This document shows positions 1-10,716 of a DNA stretch of 64,000 nt, piece after piece (position 1 is the stretch's first letter; the number at the start of each line of letters is the position of its first letter). Both the position numbers and the translations under genes were made by a program. The notes below the pieces were generated by a model. It was not told the DNA's origin, did not search any database, and was given only the letters and a program-made list of their open reading frames with translations. This DNA comes from Macrotrachela quadricornifera (taxonomy: Eukaryota; Rotifera; Eurotatoria; Philodinida; Philodinidae), in NCBI GenBank assembly GCA_022393335.1, contig JAJEKB010021317.1, positions 1,032,901-1,096,900 of the forward strand. Reading direction: 5' to 3'.

Positions 1-692
1 AGAATTTCATTCTCTTTCAAATGAGACTATTTTTAAGCTTACGAGCACATTTTCATGTTACCTTTTTGTCTTGATTCAGCATTGCTCTGCAGTGAAAATT
101 TAGTTAAAATCAAGTTAAAATCAAGTTTGGAATGGTCCTATGGAAACCACTGATTGATGTCCAAAATGAAATGAAATTGAGATAGACAGATTCGCCGTCT
201 CATTCTGTATCGTTTCATGTAGATCTTCGATGAATTTAAGGATGAGCCGATTCGTGTTCTTATACGCCCCCGTCCTTTAATCTAATAATTATTTTAAAAA
301 TATATCTAATTGCTTTCTTGTTTTCTTATATGATGCGTATGGTACCAGATGATTGTTCTGATGAATTATGGTAATTTATCGAAACATTATTTATTACACA
401 TGCTGAACCAGGATTAAATACTACTGGTCGTCGTACACAAATAGGACTTTATCCGACGGCAAAGAGTTTGTCTGATCATTCAAATCGACAACAAGCATGG
501 TGTGAAAAAGTTGTTCGATGGCTGCGGCGACATTCATCTCGAACTGGAATTGCTTGATTATTTTTGAATTTCTTTCTCTCATTCTCTCTCTCTCTTTTCT
601 ACTTTTGTTTTCTTCATTTATTTTGCGTATTCGTTATATATATTACATTGTTTTTATTTTAGGTAAAATAAAATAAAAACAAAACCACAAAC
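1..692. other. Unassigned leading sequence
   Basis: There is no complete gene here. A plus-strand stretch near 331-557 reads as a short exon-like frame with one internal stop and ends just before a pyrimidine-rich tract. I cannot assign it to a family. It may belong to the reverse transcriptase remnant that follows. Confidence 0.3.
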
Positions 693-813
693 ATGTCGTT
701 ATCAAATAATTTTCCTCCAAATATTAAATTAGAAGGAACTATTGGTCAGAGTGTTTCATTTCTTGATTTTTTCATTATAAAATAATACTGGCATTCTTTC
801 TACTTCCGTCTAG
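693..813 (+). pseudogene. Penelope-like element reverse transcriptase fragment
   Basis: The frame opening at 693 reads PNIKLEGTIGQSVSFLDFFI and, after a one-base frame change near 780, continues NNTGILSTSV. This resembles the Penelope-like RT segment in which a residue run ending in xIKL leads into SVxFLDVxI, then NxxGxLxTSVYxK. Only about 40 residues remain, with a frameshift and then a stop, so it is a relic. Bdelloids are known to carry Athena and other Penelope-like elements. The hammerhead motif 2.5 kb downstream is also typical of such elements, but I cannot show that the two belong to one copy. The family call is by motif memory only. Confidence 0.5.
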
Positions 814-1724
814 AGTAATGTCGAATATCCACGATTTTGAAGACGACACCGCGTCTCCTTCAGGAGATGCCATCCTTTGTCATTGGAGATATAAGATCTT
901 CGCTAGAGATGTGCATTCCTCACATCTCCCATAGCATCTTCCGCGAGAGATTCAGCATCTCTTCAGGAAGACTCGGTGACATCTCTAAAATTCTGCACAT
1001 GTGACACAGTTCGATTATTGCTTCGAAATGGAAATTGTCGCAATACCGTTTGGAAACTCATAAATAAAAAAAAAACCAATCCTTCTTTTATTAAACCCAA
1101 ACCAATCGAAAGTAAATCTCGCAATTGACATCCCAACTATTTCATTGGAAACTTCACTTATTTTAGTCATGATTACCAATCAATAAGTCATCAGTCACTG
1201 ATCTATACTATACAAAATTCAAACAAATCACTTCACAATAATATTCTACTATAAATGAACGAACGACTAAAGTTTATTCTCTCTGTGTATATACAGTAGT
1301 GTGTAAAAATAATTGCCGTTAGTATTCGACAAAATTATTCCACTGAACATAATGAATGTCAAAAGCTGTTTTGCATACATACTGTACACATCATCCAGAA
1401 TAGATATATAATAATTAATTTCTGGTCTGACTTCGTTGCAGGTTAAAAAAAGAGTAAATGAAATGTCTCTATCGGCAAACTCGGAATAATTAAGGCTGAT
1501 TTTTCCCATATATATGAATTTTATCTTTGTGTAAAAGACGCATTTGGAGTAAAGTGAAGCCAGCTGTGACGCACATTTTGTATCAAGACTTTATGACCGA
1601 AGTTTCAGCTCGCTATAATGCTCAAGCGAGGAAATAACCCAAACGCTATTGTCTCGATTTGGCATGCTTATCGGAGCCTGAAGATATATTCAAAGATCTT
1701 TCACATGGAGTAAAATCTATATTA
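814..1724. other. Non-coding, no recognised feature
   Basis: No credible gene is visible. Around 840-1000 there are repeated words built on 'gagatgc' and 'catctc' in both orientations, a locally self-complementary patch of unknown origin. Confidence 0.4.
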
Positions 1725-2125
1725 TCTACATTATAATGTTCAGTGTGTGGCTGTCTGTTACCTGGTGAAAAAAAACATGGTTTCAGATTAGTCCAAAGAT
1801 TGAAAAAAAATGATTATAGCTCGGGCTCTAGAGAAAAAAAAGGCTTGGCTATCTTCTTCTATATAATAATGTTAAGTGTCTTTGTGTGTGTGTTACCAGG
1901 TTAAAGGAACAAGAGTGATGGCAGAGATGGGATCAAAGGAGCATATGATTGTTTTCAAAGATGTTTTTTATATTTGTTACTTTTAAATAAATTGAATATC
2001 ATGCAATAAGGTTTGTTTCAGAACAGAGATAGAATTCTACGTGTCTCTAAGAATTCTCTCGCCATTAGAAAAGATTTTCTTCACATAGAGAAAGCGGTCG
2101 TGCAGTATGCACGGGTTTCCACTAG
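1725..2125 (+). mobile_element. Non-autonomous Helitron, copy 1
   Basis: The 401 bp element starts TCTACATTATAATGTTC and ends with a short hairpin (CGTGCA-gta-TGCACG), 8 nt and then CTAG. It is flanked by A on the left and T on the right. This is the Helitron signature: 5' TC, a 3' hairpin just upstream of CTRR, insertion between A and T, and no terminal inverted repeats. A second copy with the same ends lies on the opposite strand at 56675-57080, which fixes both boundaries. It has no coding capacity. A Helitron-type helicase fragment lies at 22803-23087 and may represent the autonomous class. Confidence 0.8.
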
Positions 2126-2836
2126 TTTTATCTATAACTCGAGATCTATCTACTCTGAAAATTGTAAGCTTTTCGTATTAACTAAAATTGGAAAAGTGAA
2201 AAAATCCGTTAATAACACTGTTTGTAGAGGGTAGTATTATAGGCTGTGATCATCTATTTTCTTAGCAAATAACTTTTGTTCGAAGCTCATTTACATCCCA
2301 TTAAACACTATGGATAAAGGCTTTTATTAAGAATACGTTGTCAATATTACAACGATTACTGTAGTCCTGGGAGTGTAATATAATTGTTTGATATATAGAA
2401 CAGACAGGTGGTACTCAAATCATGATGCCTCCTGATTAACATGATGGCACTTCTGCAAAAGTTTTGCGCATACCACGTTCTATAACATATCCTGAATTAA
2501 TGACAAAAGTTTCAAAAGAATATATCCATACATTCCATGGATATGGTTCGACGAGATCCATGCATGAAACACCAATTATTTTTGCACTCTACTATATATA
2601 TATATTCAAGTAAAATAAATAACAACATAAAATCAACTTCTAGGCTCTTTTTCAATACTTTCGACCATCACATTACTTAGTATTTTTATAATTTCATTGT
2701 CATCTATAGTATTCATTCTAGATAAACTACATGATAAAGCCTACCTACTGGATTTCATCGACAGCTAATATAGTAAACCAATCGACCAAATAATAATCAA
2801 GAGCTTGAAGATTAAGAAAATTTAATTTACTATTAT
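2126..2836. other. Non-coding, no recognised feature
   Basis: AT-rich sequence with a short TA run near 2593-2607. No supported gene or structured repeat was seen. Confidence 0.4.
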
Positions 2837-3112
2837 GTGATAATGAAATCAGGGGAACAGAAACAAGTACAAGACCTCGAAAGAACTGAAACTTTTCATA
2901 TTGAACAAATCGATACTGATGACTATCAGAAACGGTTGAAACACATCGAATTCTTCGAACAAGCACACGAGCAATGCCAAACGCGATCGGAAACATCAAC
3001 TAATCATGCTAGCGAAATACTTATGCAAATGAACAATCTAGCCGGTAAAACCTTATATCATTTATTATTTTGTCAGAAAAATCCCAACCAAAAATATGCT
3101 GCTATGATTTAA
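2837..3112 (+). CDS. Hypothetical 91-residue ORF, possibly a last exon
   Basis: The ORF encodes a hydrophilic, Glu/Gln/His-rich protein with a coiled-coil-like composition and no domain I recognise. The sequence 'aaatcag' just inside its start could be a 3' splice site, so it may be the terminal exon of a larger or broken gene. It lies about 230 bp upstream of the hammerhead motif and could instead be part of a retroelement. There is no upstream promoter or partner exon that I can support. Confidence 0.2.
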   Translation: MIMKSGEQKQVQDLERTETFHIEQIDTDDYQKRLKHIEFFEQAHEQCQTRSETSTNHASEILMQMNNLAGKTLYHLLFCQKNPNQKYAAMI

Positions 3113-3340
3113 TACAATCAATCCATACAATATGAAGTTAATAAACTTGATTTTATACTGAAAATACATAGTGTAAGTTTGTTTTGTTTTTCTTTCTCTA
3201 TTACATCATATTTCCCAAATAGGATAAAACTGTACTTAAACCACTAATAAAGTGCTCTACAACAGAATCTAAGAAAGGTAGTTAACATTTCCTCAAAAAT
3301 CTTCTTATCCAATTCTTCGATTTATGCAGATTAATATAAA

Positions 3341-3382
3341 CCACCTGATGAGACCGGGAAATTCGGTCGAAACGCGTCGTGG
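3341..3382 (+). ncRNA. Type I hammerhead ribozyme with minimal stem III
   Basis: All core elements are present in order. Stem I 5' strand CCAC is at 3341-3344 and the CUGAUGA box at 3345-3351. Stem II is GACCG/CGGUC (3352-3356 with 3364-3368) around a 7-nt loop, followed by GAAA at 3369-3372. Next comes the tiny palindromic stem III ACGCGU and the cleavage triplet GUC ending at 3378. Stem I closes with GUGG at 3379-3382, perfectly complementary to CCAC. Minimal stem III hammerheads are characteristic of Penelope-like retroelements and related retroelements, where paired copies in a dimeric transcript help each other fold. Self-cleavage is predicted after C3378. Confidence 0.85.
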
Positions 3383-3398
3383 TAATTTGATTCTTGTA

Positions 3399-3430
3399 CT
3401 CACCCACCCTCACACCCTCACCCTCAAGGG
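3399..3430 (+). repeat. C-rich telomere-like stretch after the ribozyme
   Basis: About 20 nt after the hammerhead the plus strand becomes a C-rich run of CACCC and CTCACCC units. Its complement is G/T-rich, like bdelloid telomeric sequence. In endonuclease-deficient Penelope-like elements such short reverse-complement telomere runs mark attachment at chromosome ends. A degenerate hammerhead at 46.5 kb is followed by a similar CTCACCCTCAC run. The telomere interpretation is inference. Confidence 0.5.
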
Positions 3431-4636
3431 TCCATCAAGGGGGAAATAGTAGACTTCTGTACTTTATAACACTTATAGTAGCATATATTAAAAGTTTCAT
3501 CCCAAAAAACAGAACAAAAATGATCTGTCACTGAAAATATCAAAAATTCTATTCCCAATAACAAAACACTTTTGTTCCGTTTTTGGGATAAGATCCCAAA
3601 GAGAAAATGTACCTATTTTATACTTCTTTCGTACTTCTCTGTACAGGGAAGTAACGCAATGATGTCAAGTTGAATACCTAATAAATTTTATACCAAATGA
3701 AAGCCCGTGAAAAATTGGATCTAGTAATATGATTATCCGTTCCTCAGACAATAATGAACTATAGAAATACGAAAAGATTCAATTTTTTGTGCTGTAATCG
3801 GACCCTGTTACTGCAATGTATGCCGAAAAACATCATGTTCTCGAAAAAAATTATTGTTCTACATACATGTTGAAGAAGAAAGTACTTTAAAATACTTTTC
3901 ACAGAATATCGAGAAACTTTCTACATGCATCTTGAAGAAAAAGGACAATAAGGTACTTCGTATATTACACAAAAATACTTAGTATAATACTTCTTGAATG
4001 ATAATATTATTAACTATGTTCATTACTCTCCGTAATTACTTAGTAATGCTTTTTCTCTGACTAAATTACTATATAATACTTTGCTTAACATGAATAATTA
4101 CTATTACATAATTTAGAAGATAGGGAATATTTAAAAGTATTTTCATAAGCGTAGAAAATCACTTATCAACACTTATTAAAGTAGAAAAAGTGCCAAAAAG
4201 TTACTTTATTATACTTTATTGGTTTTGAAAGTACTTTTTAGTAGAAAAGATCCACTTTTTTTTTAACATGGGAATCCAAGTTGTCATCTCGAATTTGCGT
4301 CCGGAGAAGTGAAATGTATCATGTTTCGCTTATGAATTTCATACGGAGATAGTTCTTTATCGAACACAGTCATTTAAGACACCGAAGCAACGTCTACTAG
4401 AAAAAGTGCGTTTTAGTCGGAGGACTCCTTTTTCTACCAGTATCATTCGATGCAGAATTTTATTTTACATCTAACGTGTAACATTTTTCTGTTGACTGTT
4501 TGAATATGATAAAGGTGATGTAAATATTTATTCTTATTTAATCGCAAAAAAAAAACAAATTTGGACAACAACCAGTATCTTCACATTTTTTACTCGAAGA
4601 ACTACTAATATTTTCAGCGCCAATCTTCTGCGGAAA
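3431..4636. other. Non-coding; degenerate TACTTT-rich repeat patch
   Basis: No gene is supported. From about 3880 to 4255 the words TACTTT, AATACTT and AGTACTTT recur irregularly in both orientations, suggesting a decayed foldback or satellite-like element. Near 4397-4438 a small hairpin pairs CTAGAAAAAG with CTTTTTCTAC. A poly-A run at about 4545-4557 lies just upstream of the oxidoreductase gene. Confidence 0.4.
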
Positions 4637-6325
4637 GTGATGATGCATGCAGTATGGCTTTTCATAGGAGTGATGCAGTTTGTCTGTGTCATTTCGATTA
4701 AAAATGATCTTGAATACGATTTTATTGTTGTTGGAGTAGGATCAGGAGGATCAATTATGGCAGCAAGATTAAGTGAACCAGACAATAATTGGAGTGTACT
4801 AGCTTTGGACCGTGGTCCACCGAATTCGACACAACTAAAGGGAACAGATAGCGATCTTAGTGGTGTACATGATCCGAATTATTTTTCTGTACCACAAAGT
4901 TATTTGCTTGAACGTCTTGTACGGAATCCCAGATATAATGGTCTTGGTGGAACATCAATGATCAATGGTTTAATAGCTGTTGCACCTTCTCGTTATTTAC
5001 TGGATCAGTTATGGCCAACTGGATGGAAATGGGATGACCTATTACCTTATATGATTAAAATGCAAAATCATTATTGTTATTATCTTCCGTCGTCATTGAC
5101 GGGAATATCCGATGCAGATTGTCGAAAATGGCATGGTCAACATGGTCCCATTGATATTGCTCCACCACTATTTCAACAAATGCCTGAAGTCTTATTAGAT
5201 TTAATGAAAGAATGTGATCAAGACGTCGGCTTTATTAATGATTATGACAATCCTACTAAGCAAGATGGTTGTTATTTTCACCAATTATTTCGTAAATCTT
5301 TCAATAAAACGGATCCAAATTCTGAAAGTAGTCGAGGCAATACATGGGAAGCGTATTTAAATGGCACAAATCGAACAAATCTACAAATTTTAGAGTCCGC
5401 CACAGTTTTGAAACTTGTTTTTGATGCTAATGAACTGACAAAATGTATTGGAGTTGTATACGAATATCAGAGACAAATCTATACAGCTAGGGCAAAAAAA
5501 GAAGTTATTTTATCTGCTGGTGTTTTTGATACACCGAAAATCTTGCAATTATCTGGTGTTGGTCCAAGAGAATGGCTTGAACCATTTCAAATTAAAGTTG
5601 TAGCAGATAATCCTCATGTGGGACGAAATTTCGTCGATCAAATGGCACTTTTTTTAGCATTTGAAACTACTGAACCATTACCATCATTACCATGGGATGC
5701 TGGTACCTGCGGATGGTTATTAAAAAGTCAATTAAAAGAAAGTAACATGAATTGGACAGATATTCAAATAAATTGTTATTCTCTATTTCCTGGATTAACC
5801 TCAAATGTTGCAATAGTAGGTTTTGACCCAATTCTTGCTTATTCACAGCCACCTGTACCGTTCATAACATTTCTTATTTTCAATTCTCTTCCTGATGCTT
5901 CTGGAACAGTTCGAATTCAATCATTATCACCATTTGACCGACCTCAGATTGATCATGGCTGGCAGAATTTATCCGATTATGATCAAAAAAATCTTCAATA
6001 TGGTGTTAATTTTATTCGAAATATTACTATGAATACTCGTTGGGGTCGAAAACATGTGAAACAAGAATTATTTCCTGGAAATCGTTATGCAGGATCTGAT
6101 GATTTACATCGACGATTAAATCTATGTAGTGGTAATCACCAAGCAGGTACGTGTGGACTGGGAAAATGTACCGATGATCAAGCACGTGTACTTGGAATAA
6201 AAAATGTTCGAGTTTGTGATATTAGTCTATTTCCAACACAAATAAATGTTAATCCAACATATACACTCTATAGTATGTGTGAAAAAGTAGCAGATCTTAT
6301 CAAAAGACAGTATTCGTACAATTGA
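4637..6325 (+). CDS. Secreted GMC-family FAD oxidoreductase (glucose/choline dehydrogenase-like)
   Basis: This intact single-exon ORF of 562 residues is close to the usual length of the family. A hydrophobic N-terminus (residues 3-20) looks like a signal peptide. The Rossmann FAD-binding motif GxGxxG appears as VGVGSGG near residue 32, followed by the ARLSE segment. A GMC signature-2 region reads SAGVFDTPKILQLSGVG near residue 295. The C-terminal catalytic pair is kept: His in GNHQAGTCGLG and Asn in NVNPTYTLYSMCEKVADLI. The family oxidises alcohols or sugars using FAD; the substrate cannot be told from sequence. The start is ambiguous among three consecutive ATG codons. It has no introns, unlike other genes here, which fits either a retrocopy or a transferred gene, but there is no further evidence for either. 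Confidence 0.9.
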   Translation: MMMHAVWLFIGVMQFVCVISIKNDLEYDFIVVGVGSGGSIMAARLSEPDNNWSVLALDRGPPNSTQLKGTDSDLSGVHDPNYFSVPQSYLLERLVRNPRYNGLGGTSMINGLIAVAPSRYLLDQLWPTGWKWDDLLPYMIKMQNHYCYYLPSSLTGISDADCRKWHGQHGPIDIAPPLFQQMPEVLLDLMKECDQDVGFINDYDNPTKQDGCYFHQLFRKSFNKTDPNSESSRGNTWEAYLNGTNRTNLQILESATVLKLVFDANELTKCIGVVYEYQRQIYTARAKKEVILSAGVFDTPKILQLSGVGPREWLEPFQIKVVADNPHVGRNFVDQMALFLAFETTEPLPSLPWDAGTCGWLLKSQLKESNMNWTDIQINCYSLFPGLTSNVAIVGFDPILAYSQPPVPFITFLIFNSLPDASGTVRIQSLSPFDRPQIDHGWQNLSDYDQKNLQYGVNFIRNITMNTRWGRKHVKQELFPGNRYAGSDDLHRRLNLCSGNHQAGTCGLGKCTDDQARVLGIKNVRVCDISLFPTQINVNPTYTLYSMCEKVADLIKRQYSYN

Positions 6326-7172
6326 TCAAACGTCGTCGCTGATATGCAGAACTGTTTCAATTTTAATTTTAATTTTATTTGTTCTGATTGATAGAGTTTA
6401 AAAACATGGAGGAGGGTCGTCAAGAGTTGAAATCCCCTCCCCTCCTCTCCCCCAAAAAAGGCACTCTCTTTCACTTCTATAGATCAATTTTGACATCGCG
6501 AACTCGAATCTGCTATAATTAAGTCTATCCAGAAGGTTCTAACTCGGGCACACGGACTCCTATGCACATTTTTTCTTTATGGAATGTTGGTCTTTTTTCG
6601 CCGGTTTTTGTACATTTTCTATCAAGACCAATCAAGAAAAGTATCTCGATCCAACTTTTCAAGCTCTACAATTTTCACATAGGAACATGCCTCTAAAAAA
6701 GTAGATGTAATTGTCATTTCGTGGAAATGTTGGAAAAAAATAGTTGGTATGAACTCTCTGTATTGATTTTTCAACGTATTTCATCGGTAGAAACATGAAT
6801 GACAATAATGGATTGAAGATTATGTAAGAGGGAATATTATCAAGGGAATTTTTGTTCAGTGATGTTGGATGAGAACGGCTAACTCGCTTTAATTCTTATG
6901 CCACGAACATGTGTAATCGTGGGATCGAAACATTTTGTGATTTTGAAAGGAATATTTCATCATTATACGTGACTGGGATTCAATATCGGTATCTATTCGA
7001 TAATGTGAATGTGGACTATGCCCACTTGCATACTCCGCCTAACTTGATTATGTTAGAAATACAATTTTTTTACGTGAATGACGCGTTTCTTCGTACTTCA
7101 GTTTAATGAAAAAACTTCTGAAAAGAAATATGCAGTTATTTACAGAGATGAAAATGATACTTATGATGCTGA
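6326..7172. other. Non-coding, no recognised feature
   Basis: Short ORFs in this stretch show no domain or convincing splice structure. No repeat was recognised. Confidence 0.4.
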
Positions 7173-8915
7173 TTATCGACTGATGGTAAAGTTCTCTCCA
7201 TCCGAAGAATCGTAGAAGTCGAACACTTCTTTCGTGTCTTTGGCGAATGTCATCATGTTAGTAAATGATCTGTATGATTCATTTAACTGCCGTCGCTTAT
7301 ATGACAGGAACCAAATTGCCGAAGAAAAATGGCTACAACAGCCAAGAATTCTGCTACCGATAGGACAATCACACCACCACCCAAGAATTTCTTCTTTAGA
7401 AAATTGTATCACCAGATTGTATGTTATTCGATTTCTATAAGTCGACTGAGTTGGAATTCGTATCAGGTTTGGAAACATTCTACATCATTGAATGATGTAA
7501 TTGACGTTTTGTGTTAAGTTAGATGTGCCAGTCTTTTCTTCGGCATAGAAACGTGCACGTTTTAATTGAAAAACACCTGAAATAGATATTAGTATTGTAC
7601 GAAAATTTATAGTTTAAGGTACAAACCAAAAGTGATGTCACGAATATCCTCTTCTGAGAGAATTGGAAATTCGTCCCTGATGTCGGTATGTTCGATTGTT
7701 TCCCATTGAGTAGTTCGTCTTAATAAATTATTTGTGTTCAGTATCTAAAAACATAAAGCGGTGGAAATCGTAGTACAATTTAGAGATCGTGTCTCTTGAA
7801 AGATTCCGACATCTTGTGGATACGACGTTGTAATCGGTGATTGATTAAAGCACATGCAATAGAGAGATCGGCTTCTAAGTACATCAGTGACGAGTTCTGC
7901 ACAGTGTTGGCAAAGTATTTGAACCCCGTGATACGTCGATTAATCGCCTCTACAATCCATCGTACCTTGGTGATACATCTAGAATTGTTCGATTCTTCAG
8001 TAGAGAATTGTCGTCGACTATCGAGAAAAGAAGGTGAAAACATGATTATCTAAGAGTTAGAAGGAAAATAATTATCTCTTCGATCCAATCTACTATATTT
8101 TCGGTGTTTTGAAGAAGTCGTTGATACAATCATCATTGGCTTTAACAAAGATCGTTTTTTGTGTAAATTAAATGATTTTCTCTGGAACGAATTATTTTGC
8201 GATTTCTAAAAGGGAAAAGAAAGTTGAAAAACACGATGGATAAATATTCTCTTACTTGAATATAAACATATGTGCTATCTATGACGACAATTGCTGTATC
8301 ACTATAGCCCTATCGCACAACAATTCTCGAACAATAATTTCTTGCCGTGTGATATGACCAAAACCTAAGTTGTATGGCACGAATTCATCCATCATGACTT
8401 TGACGTACACTATCGATAATTCGAGAAACCACTCTCTTGTCGGGCAGTTCAAACATAATTACTAATAAACTATTCGATAAGCCAATGCGAAGTTTGCATA
8501 GGTAAATTCTAATGGCTGTTTGGATTGATCTGTGATGTGGATTTCTCATATTGGAAGAAGAAACTTTCTCGACAAGGCGCGAGAATTGTTTTTTACCATT
8601 ATGTAAAATTCGAAACTTATCCATAATCATTTGAACATCACTAGAATTCCATTCTTGATGTCGTATTGATTTTGATTTGATGGAGTTTAATGCATCTTGT
8701 TTCAATCGATCATCTGCAATATGTCCTGGACAACATCTAGCTCCATCAGATATCCAAACATTTCGTGTTAAAAACACGAAGTCTCGATCGTCTGATGAAA
8801 AAACATTCGTACCATAAAGCATATCATATTCACATACACAACATTTTCTAAATCGACATCTGATTCTCCATTTATAATACAAAACACAACAAACGTTGCC
8901 CGCTTTATGTCTCAC
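7173..8915 (-). pseudogene. Decayed DDE transposase with C-terminal SWIM zinc finger
   Basis: Read on the minus strand, pieces of one transposase appear in order. At 8915-8385 there is a Cys-rich N-terminal region with CCPGHIADDR and SVRQS. After a frame change near 8395 it continues DEFVPYNLGFGHITRQEI. After another frame change near 8310 it reads AIVVIDSTYVYIQ, which covers the first catalytic Asp. At 8043-7780 comes the conserved SRCITKVRWIVEAINRRI segment. At 7478-7173 a SWIM finger (CxC ... CxH in WWCDCPIG and CCSH) follows. This order matches eukaryotic DDE_Tnp4 transposases of the ISL2EU/IS5-like group, some with SWIM tails. At least two frameshifts make it non-functional. Some gaps may be genuine introns, for example after YIQ. 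Confidence 0.65.
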
Positions 8916-9996
8916 TGGTTAGATATTTCATTGTGCGAATGGACATGAACATGGGAAAACAAAAAGACCTCAATGATCTCATAGCACTCGAACGATCCAA
9001 ACGAGCATCACTGGGACAACAGCGATCGGACAATTCACCAATTTTTTTTCATTTGAAAAAGCTAACACAATGTAACACAACTAGGAGAAGAAATGATCTC
9101 TCACGTGGACAAATATTTTTCGTTCTGTTCTTCTCTCTTCCGATCATACAGTGCTAAATATTCATCGTATCATCCGAGATCTCTATTTCTTCGATATTTC
9201 TTTTCTTTGATCTTTCGTCATCAGCAATGCTACGAAGGAAGTTAACTCACGAGGGAGCCTCACCAACTGATTAAAAGCTTTTGGGCTCATATTTTACCCA
9301 TAAGTAGGGGTCATTGACACTAGCAAACACCTAAAAGGATTGGTCTGCGTAGCCCTTTCAAGTCGAGTTATGGCCATTATACCGAATCAGCCGATATTCT
9401 TTCTGGTTTGAATTAAGTAAATGTAATAGAATGACTATAAAAATTTGTCACTTTTTCCTCCAATTTTTGTTTCATCCAAGTGACTGATAGTTTTCATATT
9501 TTTACTAACTTTTACTCAGTCACTGAATCAAAAAAGAAATCATTTTCACTCTATGTTGTCGATTTTTCGCATTCATCATCCCTATCATGATATCAGCGTT
9601 GTTTACTGCTCGATACCAGTTTTATTACATATTTTTTCATTTCTTCTTTTCAAGTTTTGCTGTAGATTGAGATAAGCACATCGTATTTCGTTTCTGTGTC
9701 GTTTAGGCGACAATCATACCTCTTTTAAGTATGGTTTTTTGCGTTTCTTTTTCAATGAGTTAACTACATGCCCTCTCATATACCATACTCATAAATTGAA
9801 TTTTTTGTTTGTGTCAACGAATCTGTCGTTCTTCTTCACTCTTTCTTGTTTGTTCACAACAATACCAAGGATGAGCGATAAAAACTGACCCTAAATAATT
9901 ATATCATTTTGTTGACAGTGTTTTAATACGGTCGTAAAATTAAAAACCTTTTTTCTCGTTCATCTAGATATATCATTTCGTATCATTTACGGTATA
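8916..9996. other. Non-coding upstream of the sulfotransferase-like gene
   Basis: A 74-residue ORF at 8933-9157 has no recognisable features. The remainder is T-rich. The final 100 bp probably hold the promoter of the gene starting at 9997, but no specific element is identifiable. Confidence 0.35.
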
Positions 9997-10716
9997 ATGG
10001 GTGGTCTCAAAGTAATTGGTGTTGGTTTTTCACGTACAGGAACACTTGCTTTGAAGAATGTTCTCGATCGACTTGGTCTTCACTGTTATCATGCGTTCGA
10101 AATCTTCAAGCGTCCAGCAGATGCTACACTCTGGTTACGCGCTATTGACGAGAAAGAAAATCGTAGAGAATTGTTCGAACAAATCTTTACCAGTTACGAA
10201 GCTACAGTTGACTTTCCAAGCGTTTATTTTTATCGTGACTTAATTGAATACTATCCAAATGCTAAAATCATTTTGACCTTGCGTGATTCTAATGCTTGGT
10301 ATGAAAGTTTTCGGGATACGGTCATGGAGGCTGCCACCAGTATACCATACAAGATTGCTCGTCGTATACATGGCTATGCAATTTATCAATTAATGCAGAA
10401 AACATTTAACTGTATGGTTGGTAATGATCCGTTGGACCGACAACATATGATTCAAGTTTACGAGCAACATAATGCTGATGTACTCAAGCATGTGCCAGCT
10501 GAACGACTTCTCATCTATCGCATTGAACAAGGTTGGAAGCCATTATGCGAGTTTTTAAACATCCCGGTGCCTGAAGATATGCCTTTTCCACATATCAACG
10601 AGCGAGAAGAACTACGTGGAAAAATCAGCAAAATGAAAATGCTTGGATGGCTATATATATTTATTGCCGTCATTGTTATTTTCCTAGTTATTGGACTTTT
10701 TTATTATTGCTGGTAA
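9997..10716 (+). CDS. Sulfotransferase-like P-loop protein with C-terminal membrane anchor
   Basis: This is an intact single-exon ORF of 239 residues. The 5'-phosphosulfate-binding-type loop reads GVGFSRTGTLALKNVL at residues 7-22. A second motif, YYPNAKIILTLRDSNAWYES, near residue 87 corresponds to the 3'-phosphate region. EDMPFPHINER near residue 192 matches the usual C-terminal segment of the Sulfotransfer_4 (PF17784) group, often about 220 residues and soluble. A hydrophobic helix (about residues 216-237) at the very C-terminus suggests a tail anchor. The substrate is unknown, and sulfotransferase activity has not been firmly shown for many members of this family. The start is the only good ATG, just upstream of the P-loop. 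Confidence 0.85.
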   Translation: MGGLKVIGVGFSRTGTLALKNVLDRLGLHCYHAFEIFKRPADATLWLRAIDEKENRRELFEQIFTSYEATVDFPSVYFYRDLIEYYPNAKIILTLRDSNAWYESFRDTVMEAATSIPYKIARRIHGYAIYQLMQKTFNCMVGNDPLDRQHMIQVYEQHNADVLKHVPAERLLIYRIEQGWKPLCEFLNIPVPEDMPFPHINEREELRGKISKMKMLGWLYIFIAVIVIFLVIGLFYYCW

